Assembly: GCA_029721435.1 (NCBI GenBank) | Contig: CM056574.1 | Coordinates: 76,985,501-77,049,500, forward strand | DNA: 64,000 bases | Source of the DNA: Gymnothorax reevesii | Taxonomy: Eukaryota > Chordata > Actinopteri > Anguilliformes > Muraenidae | Reading direction: 5' to 3' | Shown: positions 44,898 through 56,301 of the stretch, piece by piece | Layout of the letters: each line of letters starts with the position of its first letter | Numbering within the stretch: the first letter of the stretch is position 1 | Notes under the pieces: generated by a model | Told to the model about the DNA's origin: nothing | The model's input: the letters and a program-made list of their open reading frames with translations, nothing else | Databases searched by the model: none | Position numbers and translations under genes: made by a program

Positions 44898-45079
44898 TTC
44901 AAAATGAGCAAACTTTTTTCAAAAAACAATAAAATTTCAGTTTCAACATCTGATATATTGTCTTTGCACTATTTATTTAACCCTACAATTAAATATAGGG
45001 TTTAAATGATTTGAAAATCATTGCACTTTGTTTTATTTACATTTTAAACAGCATCCCAACTTTTCTGAAAATGGGGTTG
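44898..45079 (+). mobile_element. Right-end fragment of a Tc1 element
   Basis: aattcaaaatgagcaaactt to aaaatggggttga matches the right end expected for the 22.7/42.4-kb Tc1 family. No transposase is attached. Confidence 0.65.
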
Positions 45080-45774
45080 AATTTAGTTAAACTATTTTGT
45101 CAAACTATCAACAGTCAAGTTTAAATAAAAATTTCAAGCGGGAGGTGTCCCTCGTGCATCCAGTTGCATCCAACGGCGGCACAGTACGGAATATTCTCAA
45201 TTCAGGTTATCGATAATTCGTCGGTGACCATGATGGCCGATACAAATTTCCCACACAAATCACTGGGGATTTGCCTGTGTGACTTCACTGATGACAAATA
45301 CTGAGCAGTGCTGGGAAAATATACATACTGTTACCACCGACCAGAAAAGTGCAGATTTTGATTAATTAAATCAATATGTGGAGTCTTTAATTTTATTACT
45401 AATTGAAAATTATTTTACCAAGATCTAGATTTCTGAGCAAAATATTCCCCCAAAATGCGTATATCTGTAGTTATTTGTAGAATCGTTTAAAGTTAGGTCT
45501 CCTTGGTGGCCAATTCATGTGTGAAAATGATTTCTCAAGTTTGCTGAACCACTGTTTCACAATTCAAATCAATGAATCTTGGCATTGTAATCCCAGACTA
45601 TACCTATGCTATAAGGGATTTAAAAATCCATTGATAGGATAACCTGATCATTCAGTTTGTTCCAGTAGGTAGCTGACTTCATTTCACGGCTAAATAATGC
45701 TGCTGAGCCTAGAACTGACAAGTTGAAGCAAAGCCAGATCAGAACACTGCCTGAAAAAGCTTGTTCAGAGGCTG
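45080..45774. other. No recognised gene
   Basis: About 700 bp of AT-rich sequence; no ORF or repeat boundary was recognised. Confidence 0.4.
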
Positions 45775-46245
45775 CCAGGTCAGCTCACTTGGTCAGGGTG
45801 CTGCATTTGTGGGGCAGTAGTGACTACCACGGCGCGGGCCTGATTGTATCAATCGGCAGTGGTCGGCAGCTTTTCTCAGAGCAGTGCACAATTGGCTAAA
45901 GGGCTGCAGGGATGCATTTTGGGTGGGGACTGCCGGGAAAGGGATATTAAAAATGGTTGCTTTGTTCGTTGCTCAAGCGCCTCCTGATGGCCAGTCAGGC
46001 GCTCGTCAGTGAGATTCTAAGCTTCCTCATGTTCGGGTATCCTCCGCCCTCATTCTGAGCTTGCGAAAACTTTGACCAATGAGAGTAAAGATGCAGGGGC
46101 GTGCTTCGGAGGAGAGCCGCAAACTGTCTCTCTCTCCTGAGCTGGCAACAGGGTGTCACATACGAACAAGCTTTGTACATAGTTCTCGAATTGGGCATTC
46201 CAGATTCAAGTGAGATTTGAGAGGCCAAACTCAAAAAAAAATAAA
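45775..46245 (+). mobile_element. tRNA-derived SINE, second copy (uninterrupted)
   Basis: Starts with an A-box-like tcagctcacttggtcagggt and a decayed B-box region, then matches the body of the SINE at 17535-18535 in opposite orientation. Examples are cctcatgttcgggtatcctc (46023), gcgtgcttcggagg (46098) and ctctctcctgagctggcaac (46131). It reads straight through the point where the other copy carries a solo LTR. Confidence 0.75.
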
Positions 46246-47041
46246 CAAAGCTTGTACAGCGGGCACTGTGCATGTTGGGTGCATCGTTTCATGGGCTTCC
46301 TTTCCTGAACCACTCATCGGTCTGGAAAAGAGTAAATCTGGACACATCAGACCACATAACCTTTTTCCATCGCTCTACGGTCCAAACCTTATAGTCCCTA
46401 GCAAATTAAAGTAATTTTTTCCCCCCAATTAGCCTCACACAGGCTACACAACTGTTTAGTCTGAATCCTGTAAGTTCTTGTCACATTGTATTTGGGGAAA
46501 TGCTCTTACTTTCGTGATCATACATAGCCATGGGCTCCATTGTCCATTTTTAAGGATTAGACTTCAACAAGTGTTTCGGTAATCTCCGAAAGTGATCATT
46601 CATGATTTTTTTTCTGACTAATTTCATCCAGTAATTTGACAGTGCACCACGATCCTTCCAGGTTTTATTAATGCGTTGTACAGTTCTCAACCCAAATTAG
46701 GTAGTTTCAGCAATGTCCTTTGTTTTCTTTGCTTGAGGGTTAACTTGTTGCTAGCTGAAACGTATTAACCACAATAGTAATTGTCCCATGGAAGGCCTAA
46801 CCTCTTTGTTTGTTAAATCCAGATGGTGACTTCTTTAGGCAGGTCAGTCTATATTCAATAATGTTCTCCTCTGTGTATGTCCTCAAGCTTCGCCTCCCTT
46901 CCAGTGAGACCCCGGACATGAGGAGGGCTCCCAACTGTTTGAGTCTACGTCCTTAGTTTCCGAGTCCAAGTCATAGAAAAAAGGACTCCACTTTGTATTA
47001 GAGACTGAGTCCGAAGTTTGATTCCTACCCTGCTGACAGGA
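46246..47041. other. No recognised gene
   Basis: The text gaaccactcatcggtctgga (about 46304), with catcagaccacataacc (about 46343), resembles the reverse-strand first-Asp region of a Tc1 transposase, so a decayed minus-strand Tc1 may occupy about 46300-46860. No ends were found. Confidence 0.4.
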
Positions 47042-47246
47042 TACTATCAGCAGGGTATGGAGATCGAGCAGGGTACATGACCAGAACAAAAAGGGCTATC
47101 AGCAACGAATGGAGGTAGAATAGGGAACATGAACAGAACTAACAGGAGCTGTCAGTGTGGTATGGAGATAGAGTAGGGTTTATGACCAGAACAAACATGA
47201 CTATCAGCAAAGTATGGAGGTAGAGCGGGGTACGTGAACTGTCCCA
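47042..47246 (+). repeat. Degenerate minisatellite, about 52-bp unit
   Basis: About four units of ctatcagcagggtatggaga followed by a gcagggtacatgaccagaac-like block, starting near 47042, 47096, 47149 and 47200. Units differ at many positions. Confidence 0.8.
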
Positions 47247-48660
47247 GAACTGTCATAGACTCTAGCATGGCCCTCAGTGCTATATTACCAGCATATAAAA
47301 CAGTGTAAAAAGGCTCATTTCCCTTACTGTCATCCGATCTTGTCAAAAAACCAACCAAAAAATGCACCCACTGTATTATTAAAGACAACAGTTTCAATTG
47401 GCCATATTGCAAAACAAAACGTGACATTCCATAAACACTTTATTGACCTTTAAAAAATGTTCAAACTATGATAGTCTCTCCTACTTTCTTTTTCATTGGG
47501 ACCCTATTCTTGCGCATTGTGAGCTGTTTTCTGTCCAGCTCTTCTTTAAAATTCAATGGGTACTGTAACAATAGCAGTGCCGCCTGCATACCTCAGCTTT
47601 AGGCCCTGCATGATAAAAAAAACCCAGTAGTGATGGACTCCCAGAACAAGTTATATACCTGTCCAAACAGCACGCCAATAGCTTGTGTAATATTGGCAAT
47701 TGCAACTTGCCTTCAGTGGAATATGCCATTTTGGAGGAATTTAATAAGGTCTTTTCAGAGTACTTGATCATTATATGCTTCATAACTGTCTCATAACCTA
47801 TTTGGTATTTTGTTTTATTTCAAATTATGCCAGGATTTGAGGGTACAGGTAAGCATACCAAACTGGAGAAATGAAAATGGGCAATACATATAATCTCCAT
47901 AGGATGGCAGCATATCCCAAATTTTGCAGCCTTTGAAATGAAAGCACGGAAGGTGCTGATGCCTCGGTGCTTACAGCAGTGACAAGTATGTCCCTAAATG
48001 AAGCTATAAAATTGGGTGTGGACATGTCAGAGTGCCCTAGCTGTGCATCTATGCTTGACAAGTGTGTACCCACCAGTGGCAGTCTGAACATTACTTGTAC
48101 AGTAATTGACCAACTCAGTGGGAACAATAATATGTTTTTGGAGGGAAACTTCTTTCAGACTTTGCAGACAGAGGTTGTGTTAACCAAATATTTTCTGTCT
48201 TTTTTTTTTTAACAATGACGGAGCATTTTGAAAGCCGTCCTTCATTTTGACAGAATGTAATTCACACCCCCGTTCAACTGGTGGTGGGTGTCCTATTGTC
48301 TCAAGTATTGTCTTTGATGTGCATTATCAAATTCCTCATATTTTTGTAATATGATAATTTGCTCATCATTTGTAAGATATGCTGCTCTGCTGCCGGTGGA
48401 CTATTGGTCACATGCTACAAACGCCATCTCTGTTATGTGAACACGCAGATATCTAGGTTGGGAAAGTGGCGGTTAACATAACGAGTTGATAAGCAGCTTC
48501 ATAGGACCGCTTAGGGAGACTGCGGTTGTTGGGCTTAGTGAAGCCCAGCAATAACTGCAAGCACTGTTCATTTGCACACTGTTACTTTGTGGGGGGAGAA
48601 ATCATTTGTGATGTTTTATAAAGTTCATACAGCAGTAAGTTCGAAAATCCAGGCAGTGCT
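47247..48660. other. No recognised gene
   Basis: 1.4 kb with short chance ORFs only. No family motif was seen on either strand. Confidence 0.4.
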
Positions 48661-48661
48661 G

Positions 48662-48984
48662 TATTTAACACAGTGTGCAACGGATGAATATACCAACACC
48701 ATACAGACACATAGAGAATATCCAACCTCTGCACAGACACAAAGGTGAGCATCCAAACTCCACACAGACAGAGGGTGAACATACAAAATCCACACAGACA
48801 CTGGAAGAACATAAGTTACCTATTCCAAACAGAAACTGGGAGAACATAAAAACTCCACACAGACTGAGATAACATGCAACTTCCACACAGACACAGGGAG
48901 AAAATACAACCTCCATACAGACACAGGGAGAACAAAAAAACCCCACACAGACACAAGAAGAACATGTAAACTCCACACAGACAT
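48662..48984 (+). repeat. Minisatellite, about 30-bp unit, next to the dscam exon
   Basis: Roughly ten degenerate units of the form acacagggagaacata followed by caaactccacacag. It ends three to eight bases from the splice donor of the exon at 48993-49233. The unit resembles the end of a dispersed fish repeat, part of which is at 49440-49668. Confidence 0.88.
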
Positions 48985-48992
48985 TAACTAAC

Positions 48993-49233
48993 CATCCTCC
49001 AGTGTGGTAGCAATGACTTCCTGTGAGGACGGGCCGGTCCCTGCTCGGTTGGTGGCCTGTACCACCACGCCGTACTTGGTGAACTTGCGTAAGTCGTCCA
49101 GCGTGATCATCTCGCTGTCACCTGTTGTGTCCATGCTGATGATATTGAACTGGTAGCTGCCTCCAGTGCTGTATTCCCGGTACCCCACTTGGTACCCCCG
49201 GATCATGCCATTCTGCAGGTGTTTTTTTGGTGC
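48993..49233 (-). CDS. dscam: dscam exon encoding part of a fibronectin type III domain
   Basis: A 241-bp coding exon on the minus strand, the only host gene segment recognised. It reads [20 protein letters not shown] at the start and ends in VIATTLED plus one base of the next codon. The acceptor is a pyrimidine-rich tract ending CCACTCAG before 49233, and the donor is GATG/GTTAGT after 48993. The exon starts in phase 0 and ends in phase 1. The peptide ([38 protein letters not shown]) is far closer to DSCAM than to its paralogue DSCAML1 as I remember them. DSCAM is a membrane adhesion receptor of neurons with immunoglobulin and FN3 repeats, acting in self-avoidance and synaptic targeting. The frame has no stop and the splice sites are sound, so this is a live exon. 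Confidence 0.8.
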
Positions 49234-49439
49234 CTGAGTGGGGAGAAGTAGGGGGGGCCATGGTGGTGACGAGCGTAAAGTTTACATGACCAAATGAGCT
49301 TACATTCAAAATAATCCATCCAATATGTGACCGACTTTTTCCTGATTAGGGTTGCTGTTCGGAATTTGCGTCAAAAAAGGCAGAAATGTAATGAATCTTG
49401 GACAGTCCAACAGGCCATCACATAATAGTGATAATAATA

Positions 49440-49668
49440 ATTATCTATTATCTAAACTGCTTCTTCCTCACTAGGGTCATAAAGGAGCTGGAGCCTATCC
49501 CAGCTAACTGTGGACAAAAGACAGGAATAGACTGGGGAGAGCTCGCCAGTCCATCACAGTGCATACACACGATTCACACATCATTCACTCTTATACTCAT
49601 AATCGCAGCAATTTATTATCCAATTAGCCTGGCATGCATGGCTTTGGACTGTGAAGGGAAGAATGGCG
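49440..49668 (+). repeat. Fragment of a dispersed fish repeat
   Basis: The text gagctggagcctatcccagc, cgccagtccatcacagtgc and ccaattagcctggcatgcat, with ctttggactgtg, is typical of a widespread fish interspersed repeat. Its expected continuation (aacatgcaaactccacacag) appears expanded in the minisatellite at 48662-48984. Confidence 0.6.
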
Positions 49669-50489
49669 TCGCCAAGGGAGGGCCAAGGGGGCGTGGACAC
49701 GCGCCCCCCCACCGACATCTCGGTCGCCCCTATTGAAGATCCTTAAGAAAAAAAAAATTGTCTTCAGCAAAATGAAGATGAACCAATCCCCCCCCCGGCC
49801 AACAAAGTAAATGCGAAATACATTTTTCTGTGCGTGCCCCCTCATCAAACTGTTCTGCTCCCCTTGTGCACCCCCAGTGGAGACAGCACTGGAAGGGAAC
49901 CATAATAATAATTATTATTATTACTATTATAGCCACAAGAGGTAATCAACAGGGTCCAAGCACCAAGCAGCTTGAGGCAATTATCCATTTTGAGACAGTA
50001 AAGACACACACTCTCCGGCTTTTAAAAGCAATTTGCTTTCCTTGCATATAACTGTACATGGTATACCTTACTCTGAAAACTTTGTTTCTAGTAGTCAGTG
50101 CTATGCTTGTCAAATACCAGCTGTTACCTGATTGACTTAAAGCAGCCATGTATTTACAGATTTCATTTGCTCATTCGATGGACTATGAGGAGCTTATTCA
50201 GGAAAATATTAGACCTATTTCAATCAACTCCTTGAAAAGATAAAGGCAATTTCACATTTTTTGCTTCCTACAGTATAATCTATTGGCCAACTGCAATCAA
50301 ATTTTGTTGGCTCTAGCTTCTTGTCCAATGAATGCATATTCTAAAGGCTGTAGAATACGATTTGAATGTTTGATCATTATTAATAACCTCATTTAGATGG
50401 TGGTTATGGTCCTATAGTACAATCTACACAATGTGAAGAGCTAAAAAAAATGAAAAAAATCCATTCACTCTAGTGGCTGCAGGGCTGCA
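49669..50489. other. No recognised gene
   Basis: GC-rich runs (gcgccccccc, 49701; ccccccccgg, 49790) and an ATT-rich simple stretch (49903-49930) are seen. There is no coding signal. Confidence 0.4.
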
Positions 50490-50545
50490 GAGACGTTGAC
50501 CAATGCAAGCTATCCGACCGGACAGCTTACATTGGTCAACGTCTC
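50490..50545 (+). repeat. Perfect-type hairpin, 56 bp
   Basis: gagacgttgaccaatgcaag pairs with its complement at cttacattggtcaacgtctc, with a short loop (tatccgaccgga). It is likely the foldback end of a DNA transposon. Confidence 0.85.
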
Positions 50546-50770
50546 TCTCCTACTTTCATTCGATCCCGTCGCTCTAGTTGACACTCCCGAGAGCTTGCTC
50601 TGACTCAGCGTGCTCCGCGTTCCGCCTCGTCCCCGCCCCCTTCTGCGTTATAAACTTTCAGCAACAAGCAAGTGGCTGGTGGCGGTAATGCGCCAAGTGT
50701 TTGCACACCACCAATAAACATTAAAATGAAGAAGTAGCTGAGTAGCAGCTTAGCAACAAGTGCTAGAAGA

Positions 50771-50993
50771 ATGGAAAAGAAAGACGGCGACAGCAGCAAG
50801 CGGCCCCTGTTTGCCCCACTGGCAAAAGTTGGGGGAAAGCGTAAATCTGCAGAGGAAATGTGAGCAACGCAGGACTCAAAACCGAGTAATCATTGGGTCA
50901 TCCATTCCATTGGAGGAAGCTCCAGGAGGATTTGGGCCTGAAGACTGATGCTGATACAGCAGACTTTTTGTTGAACAGGAAGGTAATTTTTGA
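50771..50993 (+). pseudogene. TE-associated exon fossil
   Basis: MEKKDGDSSKRPLFAPLAKV starts at 50771; after frame changes come RVIIGSSIP and then WRKLQEDLGLKTDADTADFL with LNRK before GTAATT, a possible splice donor. The wording recalls a repeated domain (RV.IG.AF.RWR.L....G.KTDAE.A.FLL) found in many fish TE-linked proteins; I cannot name it. At least two frameshifts and a stop. The upstream 50546-50770 is GC-rich and may be its old promoter. Confidence 0.45.
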
Positions 50994-51131
50994 CTTTTAT
51001 TGTGGCAGTTGTTACATAAATAACTTTTAACGTCTATGACAATGCTGGTTTATGACTGTAAACGCTGCCGGTCGTTTTCTCTGTGTCGACAGCCGTTTAT
51101 TTTTAGCATTGTAAACTAGCATTGCTAACAT

Positions 51132-51245
51132 CAGTGTTGTGCCTGAATGCATTCAATGAACTCATGAACTCGTTCATATGTATTTCCTATTGATGAACGT
51201 TATTGAGAACGTGTTCATTGTGGCGCTTGTGAACGACGTGATGCA
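51132..51245 (+). mobile_element. hAT-type terminal fragment
   Basis: CAGTGTTGTGCCTGAATGCA, with repeated tgaactcgttcat and gaacgtgttcat motifs, is characteristic of a fish hAT end. No partner end is present. Confidence 0.5.
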
Positions 51246-52578
51246 TAGTAATTTACATTAGGTTTAACATGCATTTAATAACTTTCAATGTTGCTATACC
51301 TGCGAATCTGACATGGTAAATCTTCATTCAAGGCTGGCTCTGTGTCTGTTTACTGTCGGCCTGCTTGTTGCTCTAGCAGAGGGGGTGTGTCTGGGAGTCT
51401 CCACGCGGATGGCCACACGTGCTCGGTCGGAGGGATCAGGGAGCACAGAGGGGAGGGGTGTGTGTGTGTGTGGGCAGGATGCTTCTTTCAAATGTTTCTA
51501 AACATCTCAATCTTTCTCAACTGATTCTCAGATCATATACTTCAGCTTTAAGACTTGATGATTGGACATTGCTTTCAAATATCAATGCATGCCATAACCA
51601 CAAAATTTATTTGCTTACTGCGGGTACCATATAGTTGCAACTCAGCAATGTTTTTTATGCTTGGATTTCAGATTTTGGTTGGAAGGTGCATTGCACCTTA
51701 TTACTGTGCCCCCTTGTGGCCAATAGAGAATTTTTTTTAAAACTGAGTACTTCCGGAGTATAAGAATCAGACCACCATATTTGGTATGTCTAGCATCTAT
51801 AGATTTTACTGTGCAAACACTTTTACGGGAGGAAAGAAAATGTTACAATAAATAATAATCAGAACAAACACAATAAAGTTCTAGCACTCTGTACTTGGAC
51901 CCCTGATTATAATAATACTACTCTCATGAAAATGAGTTGATGATGCAAATACACTATGACAAAGCTGTGCAGATTAACTTTGTGCAGCTGCCAATTAAAC
52001 CAAATTCATCAATAAAAAATGAGCCGTTTTGCAGAAATATCAAAAAACATCATGTTGAAACTCCTATGGTGGTCAAAAACAGTCAAAAGACAAGAAATGA
52101 CCTCTAAAAAATACAAAATGATCATCAAGCATGGTTGACTCCTGTTTGCTTACTAATCTGTGTACATAAGTGTTGCAGCAGGTACTTCAGCTCCTCTGTT
52201 CCCAATATTACTTCTGTTGACTTGTTTCAGTAATCATTTCAAATTTTGGAAAGTAATCAAAGCATTACATAAAATGATTCCAGATGGAAATGTCTATCAC
52301 AAGCAAATGTGGCATGTTAAATGTTTATGCAGTTACTTTGAGAAGGCAGGACATGTTTTTGACCAACAGTCTCCTGCCATCCAAGCAAGATCTTCAGAGT
52401 GCCTAATACCATCAAGTATGTCTTCATATTCTCTTTTTTCATTAGACTTTGAAGCCTTCCAAGTCTTTGATGTTTTCACACGTTGAATAATATTGACCCT
52501 AAAAAGGCACCATAGCCTGATCGCCTGGACCTTAACTTGCTAAAAGCTGCTGCACTGGCCATAACAGAGCTCATCACT
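51246..52578. other. No recognised gene
   Basis: 1.3 kb with a short (GT)n run (51456-51472) and chance ORFs; nothing assignable. The 108-codon frame at 52160 shows no motif. Confidence 0.4.
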
Positions 52579-52924
52579 TATAGTGGGGTGAAAAAATTTG
52601 GGCACCCCTGGTTTGAATGTCTGTTTTAATTACCGGTAATCTCCAAGTGATTGAAAGCAAACCTGAACACTAAATGCTACAAAGTGAAACATGACACCTT
52701 TATGCAAATTTAAAAGCAAGGTTTCTTTTTATTTTAATTTTTCCAAGTTTTAAAATGATAAAGAAAAAAGAGCCTTGTGCAAAAGTTTGGGAACCCTTTT
52801 GGATTATTCTTTGTTACCTTTTAAAAAGATGATTACTAAGGCCCAGGCCCAGGTGATTTTCTCGTTATGGCTTCAATGAATCAAGTGAATATTATTCCAG
52901 GGTGGAGCTTGTCGTAAATTCTGA

Positions 52925-53345
52925 TAGGCACAGAGTCAAGCTTGCTAACTATAGGAGCCGCTTCTCGAGCTTGAGTGCTCATGGATGTCATCTGATTTCC
53001 CGTCACATGATTGCTTGATTGATACGCTAGTTTACTTAAGCTCGCATTCTGAGCAGAGGCTCTGCAGCATGAACGCTTAACATCCCTCCTCCTCCCGTCA
53101 TTTTTAGCATTCTGTAATCTTGTCTTTCATGACTAAAATGTCATTCAATAACAATGTCTTTTCAGTTTGAGGTCATGGTTGCTCTTCGCTCTGTTCTATG
53201 AAAGGGGGGTTAATAGCAGCTCTCTGCCTTCGGTTCCACACTGGATGGGCAGGGATCTCCCGAACAGAGCCATACTGCCAAACTCAATGTATGCTTGTAT
53301 GCTATTAATAAATATTCTCTTTGACAAAGTGTCCAATCAGAATAC
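52925..53345 (+). mobile_element. Probable insertion between ATTCTGA repeats
   Basis: A 421-bp segment foreign to the Tc1, flanked by ATTCTGA at 52918-52924 and 53346-53352. It contains AATAAATATTC near its right end (about 53310). The family was not recognised; only the direct repeats and the break in Tc1 sequence support it. Confidence 0.4.
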
Positions 53346-53374
53346 ATTCTGAAGTAAATCTATGCCTTCTAAAG

Positions 53375-53846
53375 CAGTGGCGGGTGGTGGACAGAGAGCA
53401 AGGAGCGTGATAAACGTCTTTAAACTGCTTATTAGTCTTGATCTGTTTTCAGTCAATTTCCCTCGTAAAAGACACTTGAACTCTCCCCTCTTAGGTGTAG
53501 CTAATTGTCTTCGTTAAGACGAGAAATCAAACACACCAGTTGAACACAAAAAAGGCGCATTTCAATCTTTTTCAATTAAACAATCATTGCGCCCAGGTTT
53601 GACGACTTGCTTAGGATGTGAAAAAAATTTAACGCGGAAAATCCACAGTGGTTTTTCGTGAAGAGTTGCCTATTAAGGCGTGTGAATTAAACATTTTATA
53701 GAATTTATTATTCACTCGCTAAACATTTCATTATAAGGGAAACTAACATGTTGACCCAGAACAATGATTGTAATTGGGTCACTAATCTCATCCGTTTCAA
53801 GGGATGTTTTCCGCCCCACCAGTTTTCCATCCACCGCCCGCCACTG
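53375..53846 (+). mobile_element. hAT MITE with perfect 8-bp duplication
   Basis: 472 bp from CAGTGGCGGGTGGTGGA to the complement TCCACCGCCCGCCACTG. It is flanked by TTCTAAAG at both 53367-53374 and 53847-53854. Confidence 0.93.
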
Positions 53847-54040
53847 TTCTAAAGTATCCAACTGTGGTAGTTGTTTTTTCTGGTGTCAAAAACCATCTGT
53901 TCCTCTAAACAGTTGTCCAAGGATGTCAAAATCAAGATAATTCACTTCCACCAACAAGGAGAGGGCTACAAAAAACTCTCGCAACCTTTTAAACTACTTC
54001 TATTTCTACTGTCAGAAACATTGTAAGAAAATGGAAAACA

Positions 54041-54279
54041 TAACTCATTCCCTACGGCAAGCTGCTGCCAACAGCACAGCAAATTCTACCATTCCGTACA
54101 GTAAGCCGGCACCAGCGGCGTGGATGACCATTCATAGTCCGATGAAAACACAAAATCAAATGACGGTCACAGTGATGGGCCATCTGTACTTCAATACTTT
54201 ATATTGTGTAATTTTTGGGAAAAGTATTGCGTACAAACTCAACAATTTTACATAAAAGTATACCGTAGGGAACGAGTTA
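54041..54279 (+). mobile_element. MITE inside Tc1 transposase
   Basis: 239 bp with 17-bp inverted ends TAACTCATTCCCTACGG and CCGTAGGGAACGAGTTA (one mismatch). The superfamily is unclear; the transposase frame continues on both sides. Confidence 0.7.
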
Positions 54280-54368
54280 AACAACAAAGACCTACATGGC
54301 AGAGTTGCAAGAAAGAAGCCTTTACTATGACCTCAACACAAAACTAGAAAAGTACTCAGAGAGAGCAG

Positions 54369-54644
54369 ACCTCCGCCAAGGGGGCAGCAAAACCCAAAAG
54401 CACGGCGATTGGAACTCTGGCCCATTGGAAAGACTTGAAATCTTGAACTTTGGCGTATATCTCAGCAGTACTTTGGCCTAGATATGCCAAAATTTAATCA
54501 TCTGTTCTTTGACTTAATACCCACCTTCATTGAAAATTTCATCAAAATCTGAATATAACTTTTTGAGTTATTTTGGAAACCAACAGACAAACAAATAAAC
54601 AAACAAACCAACCCAGGCAAAAACATAACCTCCTTGGCGGAGGT
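54369..54644 (+). mobile_element. Small TIR element, CCTCCGCCAAGG family
   Basis: 276 bp from acctccgccaaggggg to cctccttggcggaggt, inserted in the Tc1 transposase. Read on the minus strand it shares layout and words with the array at 60045-61395: a GC-rich terminal palindrome, then ggtta(a)tgttttt, a tgtttgtctgt run and ataactcaaaaagtt. Confidence 0.7.
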
Positions 54645-55391
54645 AATTACGCGTCTGAAGTATGCAATGGAAAACCTTGAGAAAATTTAATCCTATTGTA
54701 ACAATGTGTTTTGGACTGACAAAACCAAAATTGAACTTTTTAGCCACAACCAAAGACGGTATGTTTGGAGAAAAAAGGTTGAAGCATTTGTGGAGAAGAA
54801 CACATTGCCAACTGTTAAGTATGGAGGAGGAGGATCCTTTATGTTTTGGGGTTGTGTAGCAGCTGGGGGCACAGGCAATATTGTGCGGGTGGAAGGAAGA
54901 ATGGATTCCACCAAAAATCAAGACATTCTTGAGGTAATGTTCAAAGCTCAGTCCAGAAATTGAAGTTGAAGAGACGATGGGTATTCCAGCAAGACAATGA
55001 CCCGAAGCATACCCCAGAATCCACCATGAAGTATCTCCAGGAAAGACGGATGAAGGTTTTGGAATGGCCATCACAGTCCCCAGACTTGGATGTTATTGAA
55101 AATCTGTGGAGAGACCTCAAACATGCAATGCATGCAAGAAGGCCAAAAGGTGTTCTGTCAAGAAGAATGGGGAAAAATTCCAAAGACAATAATTGAAAGA
55201 CTCTTAGCTGGCTATAGGAAGCGTTTGCAAGCTATATGCGTATACCAGCCCGAGGAGGAGTTACAAAGTACTAGCTGACAGGGTTCCCAAACTTTTTCAC
55301 AAGGCCTTTTTTCTTGTTTTATTATTTAGAAACTGTAAAGTTAAAAATAAAATGACTTTTGCTTTAAAATGTGACAAAATGTCTCATGTTT

Positions 55392-56301
55392 GACTACAAT
55401 CTTGTTTTATGATATGTTCTCAAGATACTGGAAGCCAGTGTTAAGTAAATTCATGTGGAACCAGTGGCACTGAGCATGCACTAACGGTGCCAGTGGGGCT
55501 TGCTACAGCCTTAGTCACTGGGGAGGTCCATATGGTACTGGTTTAGTGTTAAGCAAATCTATGTGGAACCGGTGGCACTGAGCATGCTTTAATGGTGCCA
55601 GTGGGGCTTGCCACAGCCTTAGTCACTGGGGAGGTCCATATGGTACTAGTGCTCAGAAAATCAAAACTGATCTTCCAGCCTGGAGTAAGTGTAGGGCCTC
55701 TGTGCTGCAGGAACTGGATGGAACCGTGTTGACTGTTTCCTGACCCAGTCAGCTCCTAAATTCTCACTTGGCACATGACACAGCACTGTATTTTTATCAA
55801 TACGGAATAGTTTTATCCAATGCCACATCCCACTTTTTTCTCTCTTTCCAAGGATCCTTCCTTCCACAACCCTGAGTCCTGGACTATCTAAGACCTGTCC
55901 CTCACCTCACCAGGCTGCTGCTGTCCTGATCCGATCCTGATCCAGTTCTGCTCCATCCTCGGCATGCCACCTCCTGGAGCTACTGATGCCACTGTTTAGA
56001 TGGACTTTAATGGAACTGTATTGCCATTTTATCCTATTTTGCTTTATCTTGTTATTAACTAGCTAGCCTGCGGAGGATGGGCTTCCCCACGATAACCAGG
56101 TTCCTCCTGAGATTTCTTTCCACTGGGGAGTTTTTTCGCACCACTGTTTGAGGATTTTTCTCCCTACTGAGAGTTTTTTGCCTCACTTGCTGTAGTGGGG
56201 AATAGGCTGGGCACTGCCCTTTCAGTAACTTCATCTCTCACTGTAAAGCATCTTTGTGACAGTCTCTGTGAAAAGCGCTTTACGAATAAATTGAAATTGG
56301 A
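55392..56301 (+). mobile_element. 5'-truncated LINE 3' end inside Tc1
   Basis: 910 bp flanked by ATGTTT (55386-55391 and 56302-56307). It ends gaaaagcgctttacgaataa plus attgaaattg, a common non-LTR retrotransposon tail in fish. No coding part is retained. Confidence 0.7.
55441..55656 (+). repeat. 108-bp tandem duplication
   Basis: Two units (55441-55548 and 55549-55656) starting ttaag(t/c)aaat and containing ggtggcactgagcatgc-like text. About 8 differences between them. They lie inside the LINE fragment. Confidence 0.88.

Larger units (their letters stand above)
53895..55277 (+). pseudogene. Tc1 transposase remnant split by insertions
   Basis: Helix-turn-helix piece DVKIKIIHFHQQGEGYKKLS (about 53927), then NNKDLHGRVARKKPLL (about 54281), then the catalytic region: VFWTDKTKIELF (first Asp; usual Glu after it is Lys), GGGSFMFWGCVAAGGTG, FQQDNDPKHTPEST (second Asp) and SPDLDVIENLWRDLKHAM (Glu). 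Two small elements interrupt it (54041-54279 and 54369-54644), and frame changes occur near 54950 and 55140. Function is lost. Confidence 0.85.

Noticed and set aside
48665..48976. Cysteine/valine-rich 103-codon frame on the minus strand over the minisatellite
   Set aside because: It is a direct translation of a 30-bp repeat; several frames are open on both strands for the same reason.
48580..48990. CRISPR-like array (regular short repeats)
   Set aside because: Repeats are contiguous and degenerate with no unique spacers, in a vertebrate-type genome; it is a minisatellite.
54568..55074. 168-codon minus-strand frame near 54.6-55.1 kb
   Set aside because: Antisense of the Tc1 transposase catalytic region and of a nested element; no independent support.
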